Shown: positions 15,362 through 25,500 of the stretch, piece after piece | How positions within the stretch are numbered: the stretch's first letter is position 1 | Layout of the letters: every line of letters starts with the position of its first letter | IMG/VR virus record: IMGVR_UViG_3300034012_000302 | Coordinates: 1-31,763 of that record | Length of the DNA stretch: 31,763 bases | Direction: 5' to 3' (one strand) | Source of the DNA: a virus | Program-made: the position numbers and the translations under genes | Notes under the pieces: model-generated | Told to the model about the DNA's origin: nothing | What the model saw: the letters and a program-made list of their open reading frames with translations, nothing else | Databases searched by the model: none

Positions 15362-15390
15362 AAGGAGGGGGACACCCCGTCCTCCTCCTT
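15362..15390 (+). terminator. Intrinsic terminator after capsid
   Basis: AAGGAGGGGGAC pairs with GTCCTCCTCCTT (12 bp, one G-U pair) around a five-base loop, starting 17 nt after the capsid stop. A pyrimidine-rich tail (ATTCCCTTCTCTCTC) follows. It occupies the place of the T7 terminator T-phi, which lies just downstream of gene 10. Confidence 0.8.
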
Positions 15391-15428
15391 ATTCCCTTCT
15401 CTCTCTCTCCACACAGACCACTCAACCA

Positions 15429-16040
15429 ATGGCAGTCGTAACCTCCACCACCCGCCTCCAGGCAGTCAACAAGATCCTGGCCGCGGTGAACGAAGCTCCC
15501 GTAGCCTCCCTCCCGGCAACTCGCCGTGACGCAGTGTTAGCTGAGGCCGTGCTGGACGAGGTTACTCGGGAAGTCCTCAGCCGTGGTTGGCACTTCAATA
15601 CCGAGACGATCACCGTCACTCCGAACGTGTCGAACGAGATCCCCGTCCAGGCTACCTGGGCAAAGGTCGACCTCAATGACCCCAGCTACTACCGCGGCGA
15701 CTACGACATCGTTGTCCGCGATGCGAAGCTGTACAACACGGTGACCAACTCGAGCACGTTCACCACGTCCATGAAGGTGGAGGTCGTGCTATTCCAGGAC
15801 TTCGAGAAGATCCCTGAGGCGGCCCGCCGCTACATCATGGTTCGAGCTGCTCGCATCTTTCAGGACACTGCGGCCGGTGCTCCCAACATCCACCAGTTCC
15901 AAGAGCGTGACGAGATGATGGCCCTGCTCGACCTGCGTGATCAGGAGGCCACCGACGCCGACTACACTGTGTTCGACTCCTGGGCCGTCCAGCGTGTCGT
16001 GAACCGCCTGTCCCCGCTGTCTGGCATCGGTCCCTACTAA
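15429..16040 (+). CDS. gp11: Tail tubular protein A (adaptor), gp11-like
   Basis: A 203-residue homologue of T7 gp11, which forms the dodecameric adaptor between portal and nozzle. The N-terminus TTRLQAVNKILAAVNEAPVASL and the following EVTREVLSRGWHFNTE are the family signature. Length is close to T7 gp11 (196). The region before it carries the capsid terminator and then a C/A-rich stretch without a Shine-Dalgarno sequence. Its stop overlaps the gp12 start (TAATG), so the two tail-tube proteins are probably made together. Confidence 0.94.
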   Translation: MAVVTSTTRLQAVNKILAAVNEAPVASLPATRRDAVLAEAVLDEVTREVLSRGWHFNTETITVTPNVSNEIPVQATWAKVDLNDPSYYRGDYDIVVRDAKLYNTVTNSSTFTTSMKVEVVLFQDFEKIPEAARRYIMVRAARIFQDTAAGAPNIHQFQERDEMMALLDLRDQEATDADYTVFDSWAVQRVVNRLSPLSGIGPY

Positions 16041-18850
16041 TGCTCCTAGCTAAGTCTCAGCCCAACCTGGTTGGCGGCGTGTCTCAGCAGCCTGACGACC
16101 TCCGCCTTGAGAGCCAGTGTCGCATCCAAGAGAACGCCTACGGAACGATTGAGGAAGGCCTCAAGAAGCGCCCCGGCACGCTCTGGTTGAACGGCCTGGA
16201 GACCAACCCCAGCGACGACTTCGTTGGAGGCTCCTACCACTGGGTCAATCGAGACGCGGCTGAGCGTTACTTGTTCGGAGTCGTTAGCACCAGCAGTGGG
16301 GCCTCCGCGACCATCCGGGCATGGGACCTGGAAGGCAATGCCATCCCCATCATTGACACGGGTGGGCCGGGGCTTACTGCCCTGATCAACACCTACGTGG
16401 TGCCTAGCTTTGACTCGCTGGCTGACTTCAAGTGGACCACGGTGAACGACTACACCTTCCTGGTGAACACGTCGATTGTCCCAGAGGTCGACTCTGGCAA
16501 CCCCTCCCCTACCCAGGATGCTCGGACTGCGTACCTGTACGTGCGTCAGGGCAACTACAAGACCAACTACCGTGTGGAAGTGTCGACGGCCTCTGCAAGC
16601 AAGACCGCTGAAGTGGCCACCTGGAACGGCACTGCGGCTGGTCCTGTCCAGGAAGAGTGGAACGTCTCTCTAAGCGCGGCGGGACCCAACGGCTCCGTCT
16701 GGACGGTCACTGTCCTGGGCTACACCAAGTCCTACACCGTCACTGGCAGCCCCACCGCGCTTCAGGCGGCGGCCGCCATCGCCTCAGCGATTAACTCCGC
16801 AGTCGGCGGGGACTCGATGGAGGACATTGTCACGGCTACCAATCCTAGCACCACGCCTGCGTTTCGCATCAAGGCCGACGTGGCGGGCGTGTCCTTCACC
16901 CCGACTGTGGTCAACAACAGTACTGGTTCGGCTACGGTCACCGTCGTCACTGAGTCCACTGGCACCGAGTACAACTCGATCAAGACCGACGACATCGCTG
17001 AGCAGCTTCGGACGCAGCTCGATGGTGGCGGCTGGACGGTTACCCGCTCGGGCAGCGTGCTCAAGATCACCAATGGTACGGCCAACATCACCCGCATCTT
17101 CACGTCGGACTCAGTTGGGGACACCGCCCTCAAGGGCTACCACCTGACCGTGGACAACTTTGATGAGCTGCCTCCTCGATGCTTGGACGGCACCGTCCTG
17201 CAAGTGCAGGGAGCCGTGGAAGCGAACGAGGATGACTTCTATGTTCGCTTCGTGACCCCCGTACCCAACACCTTCGGGGAGGGCGAGTGGCGTGAGGCCG
17301 TTGGGCCTGACCGCCCCGTTGCTCTCAAGAAGATGCCGCTGGTCCTGATCCGTAAGCAGGACGATGCACTGGGAACCGTCACCACTGTCCCCTTCGCCAT
17401 CTACTTCTCGCTCGAGGAGTACCCCTGGCTGGAGTGCCAGACCGGTGACATTGAGACCAACCCCGCCCCCAGCTTCGTTGGCAAGCCGATCACCGACATC
17501 TTCTTCCACAAGAACCGCTTTGGCATCCTGACGGAAAGCTCCGTCTGCATGAGCGAAGCAGGCATCTACGGCAACTTCTTCCGCACGACCGTACGGCAGT
17601 TGCTCGACAGCGACGTGATCGACATCCAGGCGGCCCACACTGAGGTTGCCAAGCTCCAGCACGCGGTGCCCCTCAATGAGCGCCTGCTGGTGTTCGCTGA
17701 GCAGGCCCAGTTCGTCGTGAGCGGGGACCCGATCTTGACCCCCAAGACGGCGAGCATCCAGTTCGTGACGAGCTACCCGATCAACACGGCTGTCGCCCCG
17801 ATTGTCGTGGGCAAGAACGCCTACTTCGTGTCAGACCGACAGGAGTGGGCCTCGCTGATGGAGTACCAGCAGATCGCTGACCCCAGCGACATTGCCAAGG
17901 GAAGCTACATCGCCCAGAACATCAGCCTGCAGATCCCGCGGTACATCCCCCAGGGTGTCACCACGATCACTGCCTGCGAGAGCGAGCGTGTGATCGTTGT
18001 GCTCAGCTCGGCAGAGCCGACGTCACTGTTCATCTACAAATACTTCATCGACGGGGACCGCGTGCTCCAAGCGGCCTGGTCGAAGTACACGTTCGACCGG
18101 GATGTCCTGAGCTGCCAGTTCTACGGTGACAAGCTGTACATCATGGCGGGCCTGGACAGCGCCAGTGCCTTGGAGGTCATGGACTTCAAGTTTGGCACTG
18201 ACGACTTCAGCACGATCACGGCTCCCCTGATGGACCGCCAGATTAGTCTGAACAGCGCAACCAAAACGTACTACCCTGCCGGAAACAAAACCTTCATAAC
18301 GCTGCCTGCGTCGTACAACCTGGATGCCCCGTTCGTCCCTGTGATCACGTTCGCCATCGGGAGCTACACCTCCCCGACCATCGAGACGACCGACCCTGTG
18401 TCTGGCCTACCGTTCGCCAACCCTACGGTCAGCCTACCTAACAACCAGACGGCCACCACGGGCATGATCCTTGGTAGCCTCTACACCATGCGTTACCAGT
18501 TTGGTAAAGCCGACCTCCGTGAGGAAGCTACCAACGGTGGTCGAATCCCCATCGCTGAAGGACGCTACCAGGTTAAGTGGGGCACCATCCGCTACGTCAA
18601 CACCAACCACTTCACTGTGGACGTCCAGATTGACAGCGAGACGGCATCAACTATGCTGTTCTCTGGAACGCTGGGGAACAGCGGCGGCAACGCCCTGGTC
18701 AAGTTGGACCAAGGTCAGTACAGGTTCCCGGTCTTTGCCAGGAACGACGAATTCACCGTAACCATCACCAACAACACCCCATGGCCGAGCACACTGATTG
18801 GAGCCGAATGGATCGCGGAGTTTACTACCCGGTTCCCTCGGGCTCAATAG
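16040..18850 (+). CDS. gp12: Tail tubular protein B (nozzle), gp12-like
   Basis: A 936-residue homologue of T7 gp12 (794), the hexameric nozzle that closes the tail tip. The N-terminus SQPNLVGGVSQQPDDLRLESQC and EGLKKRPGT are diagnostic. Residues about 180-320 form a Ser/Thr/Val-rich insertion (SVWTVTVLGYTKSYTVTG and similar), probably a beta-rich domain on the nozzle that accounts for much of the extra length. The segment KPITDIFFHKNRFGILTE near 480 is conserved in the family. Nozzle insertions can contact the host surface, which matters here because no tail-fibre gene is seen. Its 3' end overlaps the gp13-like gene by 43 nt. Confidence 0.95.
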   Translation: MLLAKSQPNLVGGVSQQPDDLRLESQCRIQENAYGTIEEGLKKRPGTLWLNGLETNPSDDFVGGSYHWVNRDAAERYLFGVVSTSSGASATIRAWDLEGNAIPIIDTGGPGLTALINTYVVPSFDSLADFKWTTVNDYTFLVNTSIVPEVDSGNPSPTQDARTAYLYVRQGNYKTNYRVEVSTASASKTAEVATWNGTAAGPVQEEWNVSLSAAGPNGSVWTVTVLGYTKSYTVTGSPTALQAAAAIASAINSAVGGDSMEDIVTATNPSTTPAFRIKADVAGVSFTPTVVNNSTGSATVTVVTESTGTEYNSIKTDDIAEQLRTQLDGGGWTVTRSGSVLKITNGTANITRIFTSDSVGDTALKGYHLTVDNFDELPPRCLDGTVLQVQGAVEANEDDFYVRFVTPVPNTFGEGEWREAVGPDRPVALKKMPLVLIRKQDDALGTVTTVPFAIYFSLEEYPWLECQTGDIETNPAPSFVGKPITDIFFHKNRFGILTESSVCMSEAGIYGNFFRTTVRQLLDSDVIDIQAAHTEVAKLQHAVPLNERLLVFAEQAQFVVSGDPILTPKTASIQFVTSYPINTAVAPIVVGKNAYFVSDRQEWASLMEYQQIADPSDIAKGSYIAQNISLQIPRYIPQGVTTITACESERVIVVLSSAEPTSLFIYKYFIDGDRVLQAAWSKYTFDRDVLSCQFYGDKLYIMAGLDSASALEVMDFKFGTDDFSTITAPLMDRQISLNSATKTYYPAGNKTFITLPASYNLDAPFVPVITFAIGSYTSPTIETTDPVSGLPFANPTVSLPNNQTATTGMILGSLYTMRYQFGKADLREEATNGGRIPIAEGRYQVKWGTIRYVNTNHFTVDVQIDSETASTMLFSGTLGNSGGNALVKLDQGQYRFPVFARNDEFTVTITNNTPWPSTLIGAEWIAEFTTRFPRAQ

Positions 18851-19281
18851 CGATCTCGGTGCCCACCGACGAGGACTTGGACTTCCTGGCCGCTAACCTG
18901 CGTACTGAGGATGCGCGGGAGGTGGCTGAGAGCCCGTTCAATCCGCATGGTCTGCCTGCTCGCCAGATCTTCGAGGGAGTCAAGGACCTTCCTGGGACGC
19001 GTGTGGTCAAGCACAAGGGCGTCCCGTTCATGATCGTAGGTGTCCTCTTCCAGGGCGGCACAGCGTTCCCCTGGATGCTCGGCACCCCGGCTATGAAGTC
19101 CTTCCACAAGTCGATCTTCATTGAGTCCAAGAAGTGGCTCGGGCAGATCAAGCAGCACAGCCCTGTGGTCTTCAACTACTTCGACATCAGGAACACCACC
19201 CACATCAAGTGGGCACTCCGAATGGGATTCCGCCCAACCAAAGTTCTCCTCAACAACTACTACCTAGGAATGATCCTCTAA
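18808..19281 (+). CDS. gp13: gp13-like protein with acetyltransferase (GNAT) fold
   Basis: A 157-residue protein in the T7 gp13 position. The central VVKHKGVPFMIVGVLFQGG and the C-terminal NYFDIRNTTHIKWALRMGFRP resemble the GNAT-like core shared by T7 gp13 and many podovirus internal proteins. The last motif (N-x-x-H-I-x-x-x-x-x-x-GF) is the GNAT acceptor-side strand and helix. Starts at 18781 or at GTG 18859 are possible; 18808 is chosen because GGAG lies 4 nt upstream. Catalytic acetyl transfer has not been shown for this group and may be lost. Confidence 0.8.
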   Translation: MDRGVYYPVPSGSIAISVPTDEDLDFLAANLRTEDAREVAESPFNPHGLPARQIFEGVKDLPGTRVVKHKGVPFMIVGVLFQGGTAFPWMLGTPAMKSFHKSIFIESKKWLGQIKQHSPVVFNYFDIRNTTHIKWALRMGFRPTKVLLNNYYLGMIL

Positions 19282-19283
19282 CC

Positions 19284-19868
19284 ATGTGCGTCCCGGCTCT
19301 AATCACCGCCCTCGGGGCTATGGCCCCTGCCACGGCGGCAGCTACGCAGCTTGGAATCTCAACGCTGGGCACCGTCTACGGTGTCGTCCAGCAACAGCAG
19401 AACGCCGCTGCTCAGGCCAAGTGGCAGCAGCAGCAGTCCGCGGCAGTCCAGGCCAACGCCACTGCGGCGGCTGTCAGCCAGTACAGCGCACTGCTCAATC
19501 GCCAGAACCAAGAGAACGCTGCGGCGTCCCAAGCCATTGACGCCAACAGTCGGAAGGCTGCGGCGGCCGCGGCGGCTGCCCGTGTGTCCGCTGGAGAGGT
19601 TGGCACGGCTGGTAACAGTGTGTCGGCCCTGCTCGACGAGTACCGTCAGCAAGAGCTGGGGTTCCGTCAGACGCAGATCCGCAACGCCACCTGGGCGAGT
19701 GCTCAGTTGAAGCTGGACATGGACGCCGTTCGGGCCAACCAACAGGCCGCCATCGCTGCCTCGGCTCCCAAGCCCGTGCAGGCTCCTGACTACCTGGGCG
19801 CGCTGTTGCGCATCGGGGAGGCATCCATGGACGCCACCACCTACTACGTGAAGAACAAGGTTCAATAG
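19284..19868 (+). CDS. gp14: Internal virion protein B, gp14-like
   Basis: A 194-residue homologue of T7 gp14 (196), an ejected core protein that makes the pore in the outer membrane. It begins MCVPALITALGAM, like the MCWAAAIPIA start of T7 gp14, a hydrophobic N-terminal segment. It continues as a long Ala/Gln-rich helix (QQQQNAAAQAKWQQQQSA, then AAAAAAAARVSAGEVGTAGNSV). EYRQQELGFRQTQIRNA is the conserved middle. The frame is open further upstream, but the start at 19284 gives the expected N-terminus. It follows gp13 by 2 nt and is 1 nt from gp15. Confidence 0.9.
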   Translation: MCVPALITALGAMAPATAAATQLGISTLGTVYGVVQQQQNAAAQAKWQQQQSAAVQANATAAAVSQYSALLNRQNQENAAASQAIDANSRKAAAAAAAARVSAGEVGTAGNSVSALLDEYRQQELGFRQTQIRNATWASAQLKLDMDAVRANQQAAIAASAPKPVQAPDYLGALLRIGEASMDATTYYVKNKVQ

Positions 19869-19869
19869 A

Positions 19870-22515
19870 ATGGCTCGTCGCTTCGTGATCCAAGGACCTC
19901 AGGATGAGGGCCAGTTGCGTCCGCAGGCAACCCCTGTGGACAGCTTCATGACGCCCATCATCCAGGGCCCTGCCATGCAGCAGATCTTGGATCTGTCGCC
20001 CCTGTCGAACTCCTTTGCCAACATGGCCCAGGCCATCGGGCAGGAGGTCTCCACGGATGCACAGCAGAAGGGCGCGAGTACGTTTGCTACGGACCCTGCG
20101 GGTACTGTCGGTGCTTTGCAGGACAAGGACTCCCGCGACAAGATCGCTGCGATGGCCAGGAAGAAGGAGATCCCCGAGTGGGCGATCCCTCACTTCTATC
20201 GGCAGATCTCTGAGCTGGCTGCTGAGGGCCAGTTGGCGAAGTACCGGGATGCCCTCAACCTCCGCATGGAGGAGTACACGCGGATCGAGGACGACGAGGG
20301 CAACCTGCTCGCCGACCCCGCCAAGGACGCTGACGAGATCGCCAACGAGGTGTGGTCTGAGCAGATCGCGGGCAACCCGATCTTCACTGACTTCTATGCT
20401 CAGCAAGTGGCTGCGGCCAACCGCAACAACATCACGGACAACTGGCGGTCTCAGGCTGTCATTGCCCGAGCTGAGAAGCTCAAGCAGTGGCGTCTCACTC
20501 AGATCCAGAACAAGTTTGGGACCCTGCTCGAAGACCTCACTGTCAATGAAGGTCAGAACTCTGAGCTGCTCGACCGCGAGATCCAGAGTGCCCGTGAAGC
20601 GGGTATGCCTGATGTCCAGGCCGCTGTGGCCCGAGCTGCCATCACCCGAGCCCAGGTGATTGTGATGGAGGCCCGTCGTAGCACGGACCCCCTGAGCCGT
20701 CAGCGGATGTTTGAGAAGGCCCGAGCGATCATCGAGACGGCCGGGGAGGTCAGGTTCGGGAAGACGACGCTCGAGCAGAACCAAGAGCTGGCATTGAGCC
20801 TGGAGGGTGCCCTCGCTGATATTGAACAGCAAGCCGACCACGCTGATCGGGAGAACTCTGTTGACCGCAGGCAGCTCATCGAGAAGAAGGGCTTTACCTT
20901 GATCGATGAAGCCAGGGCCTCTGGAATTGAAATCCAGTCCCTCGGTCAGTGGTTCCAACAACGTGCAGCTCAGGAGAAGATGCCTGCCGAGGAGATGATC
21001 ATCATCGGTGGGATAATCGCGAACCTCCAGCAACTGAGCACGACCTTGAGCGGTGACGACCAGACGGTGGCCAGAAACCTGTACGTGGGCATCCTCAATG
21101 GCACTACCACCCGCGGGGAGATCATCGCGGCGATGGCCAATGGGAGTGTCACCCTTGATCAGGGCCCGATGCTCATCCGCACTCACAACGACTATGAGTC
21201 GAAGCAGCAGGCGTTGGAGGACCACGACCCCGGTGTGAACAAGGCGGTGGAGCCGTTGACTACCCTGATCCAGAGCATCGGCCGCAACACCGCGGGTGTC
21301 GATGAGCTGGAGTCGCGTCTCCTGTCCATTCGCAACGACCTGTCTGTCGAGCTGCAGGCGGCCGACAAGCTGCCCGCTGATCGACGCCAAGCCGCTGTGA
21401 AACTCGCCCTGGAGGCCAGCAAGAAGGCCGCCACGGAAGCTACGGTGACCTGGTCGGCCAACGTGGAGAAGTCCCGCAAGACCCTGCTCGACCTGGTTGT
21501 CAACCCGTCGTCCACGGCGTCACCTGAGCAGAGGGCTGAGGCTGAGAAGTACCTCAGTCGGAGCGAGTTGGTTGGGTTTGAAGACCTCCGTAGCAACTAC
21601 AACCGGTTTGAGAAGAACCTACAGACTGCCACGCTTGAAGGGCGCACGACCTTTACGGCGATTGAGAGCCTCGGGCAGCTCCTGCGAGAAGAAGGCGACA
21701 TGGAGGCTGCCCCCGAATTCGGTGCATTCCAAACGGAGCTGTACGTGCTTGGAGACAAGAAGTACAAAGAGGCCATGCTCGCTGGGTACTCCCCTGAGGA
21801 GGCTACTAAGCAGGCTGCTGCTGAGATGAATGCTGTCGCCCTGCGGGACCTACGCTTCTCTGAGCAGTTGCGTCCCTTCCTGGAGGCGCGTAAGAACAAG
21901 TCCTCGAAGGACGTCGACACGATGTCTCGGCTGGGAGAGCACGTCAGTGAGAAGCTCTCTGATGGTCTCGATAGCTGGCTTGGAATCAACAATGAAGAGG
22001 TCGAGGTGGTTCTCGCCACCATGTCTCTTCTTCCACTTGATGGTCATGGGGGCATCAAGCAAGCAGACATGATTGAAGCCTACACCAGGGGCCTAAACGA
22101 AGTCCGCAAGAGTTGGGACTTCAGTCGGGCCCAAGCGGTGAAAGACGTCCTTGACTCAAATCCCAAAGCCACGATCAGGGTCAAAAGGGAGGCCGCAACT
22201 CGGGCCGCAGCGTTGTTTGGGGTGACGACCAGTGAAGTGCTGCGAGGTGCTATCGGGATTGAAGGTAAGGCTGGGTACGCCCCATTCAACCCGAGCGCCT
22301 TAAACCCCATGACCACGCCTCTATTCATGGACTACGGTGGCACCAGCGAGCTGATAAAGACGCAGTTACTGGATCGCTACGACGTAGATCCTGAAGTCCG
22401 CGCCACAATCGCTTCGGTCATGAGGGCCGTTGGCCTGGACCCTGAAAGTGAACAAGTACGCACCCAATTCTTTGAGGCACAACTCGCTGCCGTGAAAGCT
22501 CGCATAGGTCGCTAA
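19870..22515 (+). CDS. gp15: Internal virion protein C, gp15-like
   Basis: An 881-residue protein in the T7 gp15 place (747). In T7, gp15 and gp16 form the periplasmic and inner-membrane conduit for DNA ejection. The sequence is almost entirely helical and charged, with no signal peptide, as expected of an alpha-solenoid tube protein. The N-terminal PVDSFMTPIIQGPAMQQILD and AQAIGQEVSTDAQQKG resemble the conserved start of the family. The last 150 residues include VKREAATRAAALFGVT and a C-terminal TQFFEAQLAAVKARIGR. Assignment is by order, size and character. The next gene follows after 1 nt. Confidence 0.88.
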   Translation: MARRFVIQGPQDEGQLRPQATPVDSFMTPIIQGPAMQQILDLSPLSNSFANMAQAIGQEVSTDAQQKGASTFATDPAGTVGALQDKDSRDKIAAMARKKEIPEWAIPHFYRQISELAAEGQLAKYRDALNLRMEEYTRIEDDEGNLLADPAKDADEIANEVWSEQIAGNPIFTDFYAQQVAAANRNNITDNWRSQAVIARAEKLKQWRLTQIQNKFGTLLEDLTVNEGQNSELLDREIQSAREAGMPDVQAAVARAAITRAQVIVMEARRSTDPLSRQRMFEKARAIIETAGEVRFGKTTLEQNQELALSLEGALADIEQQADHADRENSVDRRQLIEKKGFTLIDEARASGIEIQSLGQWFQQRAAQEKMPAEEMIIIGGIIANLQQLSTTLSGDDQTVARNLYVGILNGTTTRGEIIAAMANGSVTLDQGPMLIRTHNDYESKQQALEDHDPGVNKAVEPLTTLIQSIGRNTAGVDELESRLLSIRNDLSVELQAADKLPADRRQAAVKLALEASKKAATEATVTWSANVEKSRKTLLDLVVNPSSTASPEQRAEAEKYLSRSELVGFEDLRSNYNRFEKNLQTATLEGRTTFTAIESLGQLLREEGDMEAAPEFGAFQTELYVLGDKKYKEAMLAGYSPEEATKQAAAEMNAVALRDLRFSEQLRPFLEARKNKSSKDVDTMSRLGEHVSEKLSDGLDSWLGINNEEVEVVLATMSLLPLDGHGGIKQADMIEAYTRGLNEVRKSWDFSRAQAVKDVLDSNPKATIRVKREAATRAAALFGVTTSEVLRGAIGIEGKAGYAPFNPSALNPMTTPLFMDYGGTSELIKTQLLDRYDVDPEVRATIASVMRAVGLDPESEQVRTQFFEAQLAAVKARIGR

Positions 22516-22516
22516 G

Positions 22517-25500
22517 ATGCAAGACAACACTACTGGACGGACCATGTGGATCACCGGGACCTATCCTTACCAAGAGGCTCCGAGTGCCCCCGAGACGGGT
22601 GGAGGCTTCAGCACCAAAGACTACACCGACCTGACTCTAGACAACCTCTTTGCTCCTGTTCGGGGCCTCGAGGGGGCGATCAAGTCTGTCTACGGTCTGG
22701 CTGACACTGTCGTTGGCGATGCTCTGCCCAACTACGACAAGCGCCTGCTCGGGGAAAGCTCCACGATCAGTGGCGGCCTGATCGAGGGCCTGACCCAGTT
22801 CGTCGTACCGTACGTTGGCCTGACTCGCCTTGGAAAGATCGGTCAGCTCGGCAAGGTTGGCCGCTTCCTTGGCAGCGGTTCCATCGCTGGAGACGTGGCC
22901 GCGGGAGCACTTGTCGACTTCACCGTGTTCGAGGGATCGAGCGGCCGCCTGAGCGACCTGGTCAAGGGCACTGCCTTTGAGAACGACGTCAGCCGCTACC
23001 TCGAGACCGACGAGGACGACAGCGAGTTCGAGGGCCGCCTCAAGAACCTGGCTGAGGGTGGTATCATCGGTGTCCCTCTGGACCTCCTGTTCCATGCGAG
23101 CAAGGTCACCAAGACGTACAACAAGCTCCGTCGCAGCGGCGTCACTCAGGCTGAGGCTGCCAAGGCCGCCACGACCTACTACGAGGAGGCCATTGACGGC
23201 CTGCTCACGAAGCAGATGCACCGTAAGGCTCACGACCTGCGCGTCGCTGAGGGCCGTGCTCCGCGCTTCGAGCAGGTGTACGGCAACACCAAGCTGTCGG
23301 ACATTGTCTCCAAGACGGGTGCCCTGACCCAGCTCGAGGGAGCCGACCGCGAGATGTTCGAGACCTTCATCACGAAAGTCGGACCGAAGCTGTTTGACGA
23401 CATCTCTGTTCGCTTCGAGCCCACCACTCCTGGTGCCTCCAACTTCGACTACCGCTACAAGACCATCAGCCTGCTCAGCGAGAGCTTCCAGCTCGGGAGG
23501 ATCCGCAAGGACCTGATGCACGAAGTCTGGCACAGCTTGGAAGGACGCCTCACCCCGGCTGAGTCCAAGAAGATCACGACCCAGTTCGTCGAAGCCAGGA
23601 AGGCTCACTTTGAGAACTCTCCTGGGGCGGTTCGTCGCTTCGAGCAATTGAAGGCGGCAATGACCCCTGCTCAGACCGAGGACGCGATTGACGAGATCGT
23701 CGAAGCTGGCGAGTATGAGTTCATCTCCCCGGCCGAGTGGTTCGCCACCAACGCCACTGACCTGACCGAGTCCCGCCTGGCCAAGCTCAAGGCGATGCAG
23801 GGGGGCGGCATCAAGAACACCCTACTCCGCATCCGTGAGGTCTTCTCGGACTTCGTGTCCATGATGCGGTCCCGCTTTGGCGGCAAGAATCTGGACACGA
23901 TTGTTGGGGACTTCCTCGGCGGTCGGAAGAGCCAAGCTGCCTCCTCGATCTCCCGCCTCAAGGGCCGTGGGGACCTGGCTTACGCCCGCTCCTTCAAGGT
24001 CACCCAAGAAGAGTTCGACGCGATCTCCCAGGCCGCTGAGCAAGCCAATGGCCAGGGTCTCCGCGGTGCTGACTTCGCTGCGAGCATCCCCTACCCCCGC
24101 ACCCTCAATGGGCAGCAGCGCGTTACGGGTTTTCCGCTGGAGTACCCCAAGTACGGCAGCGGCGACAACGCCGTCGACGTGAAGGTGCCCAACGACCCGC
24201 CTGGTGCCAACGTGATCTACGCCATGGTTGTCGCCATAAACAACCGCGGTGCCAAGGCTGAGGCCGTTGAGAATTACCTCCGCCGTCTGGGTGTGACTGT
24301 CACGGAAGACGCCGAGAAGCTGCTCACGGCGCGCCTGGATGCTGAACGGAAGGCTGTTAAAGAACTCCTGGTTGGTGAGGCCAAGGGCCCCTCTCAGCCG
24401 TCCAGGGAATCGCTGTCCCTCGGTGAAGTGATCGTCGACGAGGACGGTAGCAGGACGTTCATCCGCAACGCCAGTGAGGACGATGGTGGCGGCTCTGCTA
24501 CTCTGTCTTCCAGGCGGCGCAAGGAGATGCTCAGCGATATGGCGGAGGCCGACAAGAGCATTGTTGGGCTTGGCCTGGACAAGCAGGAAGAGATGAACCA
24601 GCGTGCCCTGTCACGCCTCCAGCTTGGTGAGACCTCTGGCTGGTCGTTCGTGGAGGACTTCCTCGAGAACGAACCCCGCGAAGTCCAGGACAAGGTCTAC
24701 GCCTACCTGGATGCGCTGGTCGCTGAGGCTGGTGAGGCTGGTGATTTCCCTACTCGGAAGCCCCGCCCCGGTGAGGTTGTCGCCAAGGCTAAGCGTACGG
24801 AAGCTGGAGCGGGCATGTCGAAGGGCGGCCGCGGGTCCTCCCTGGCAGGCGCGGACATCCAGCTCACTGAGCAGGACGTGAAGGCCGTGCTCGCCAAGCT
24901 GGAGTACAGCAAGCCTGAGCTTGTCCTGCAGGTCAAGCGGAGCCGTGAGGCTTCGGCCAAGGTCACCCTTGAGTCGATCGCTGAGCGTCGGAAGGCCCTG
25001 ATGGAAGAGGGCATGGAGATCCAGGCCAAGGTCGAAGCGGGTGAGTTGAACGATACCGACATGGATGCGTTCGCCGGGCGTGCTCGTCGTCAGTTTGACG
25101 AACTCCAGCGGGCGGAAGAGCGCCTGCTCGCTGCCCAGGCTGAGGAGGGTGCTGAGGTCTCTGCGAAGGCTAAGACCCCGAAGGCTGAGGCCACGGAAGC
25201 CCCTGTTTCTACTCAGGAGGCCGGGGGGAACAGCGAAACTAAGGGTCCCGATGAGCCCCCGAGCACGCCTCCTGAGGCCACGGAAGCCCCTGTTTCTACT
25301 CAGGAGGCCGGGGGGAACAGCGAAACTAAGGGTCCCGATGGGCCCCCGAGCACGCCTCCTGCGGCCGCAGCGGTTGAGGAGCCCGCTCCTGTGAAAGAGC
25401 CTGAGCCTGAACTTCCTCCCATGGAAGACAAGGTTGAGGACTTCCTGCCGCCCGAACCGCCCAAGGTGGAGGCACCCGAAGCTCCGAGTGAACCTCGGAA

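Noticed and set aside
19495-21390. A 631-codon minus-strand open frame opposite gp14 and gp15
   Set aside because: Antisense shadow across two syntenic T7-like genes.
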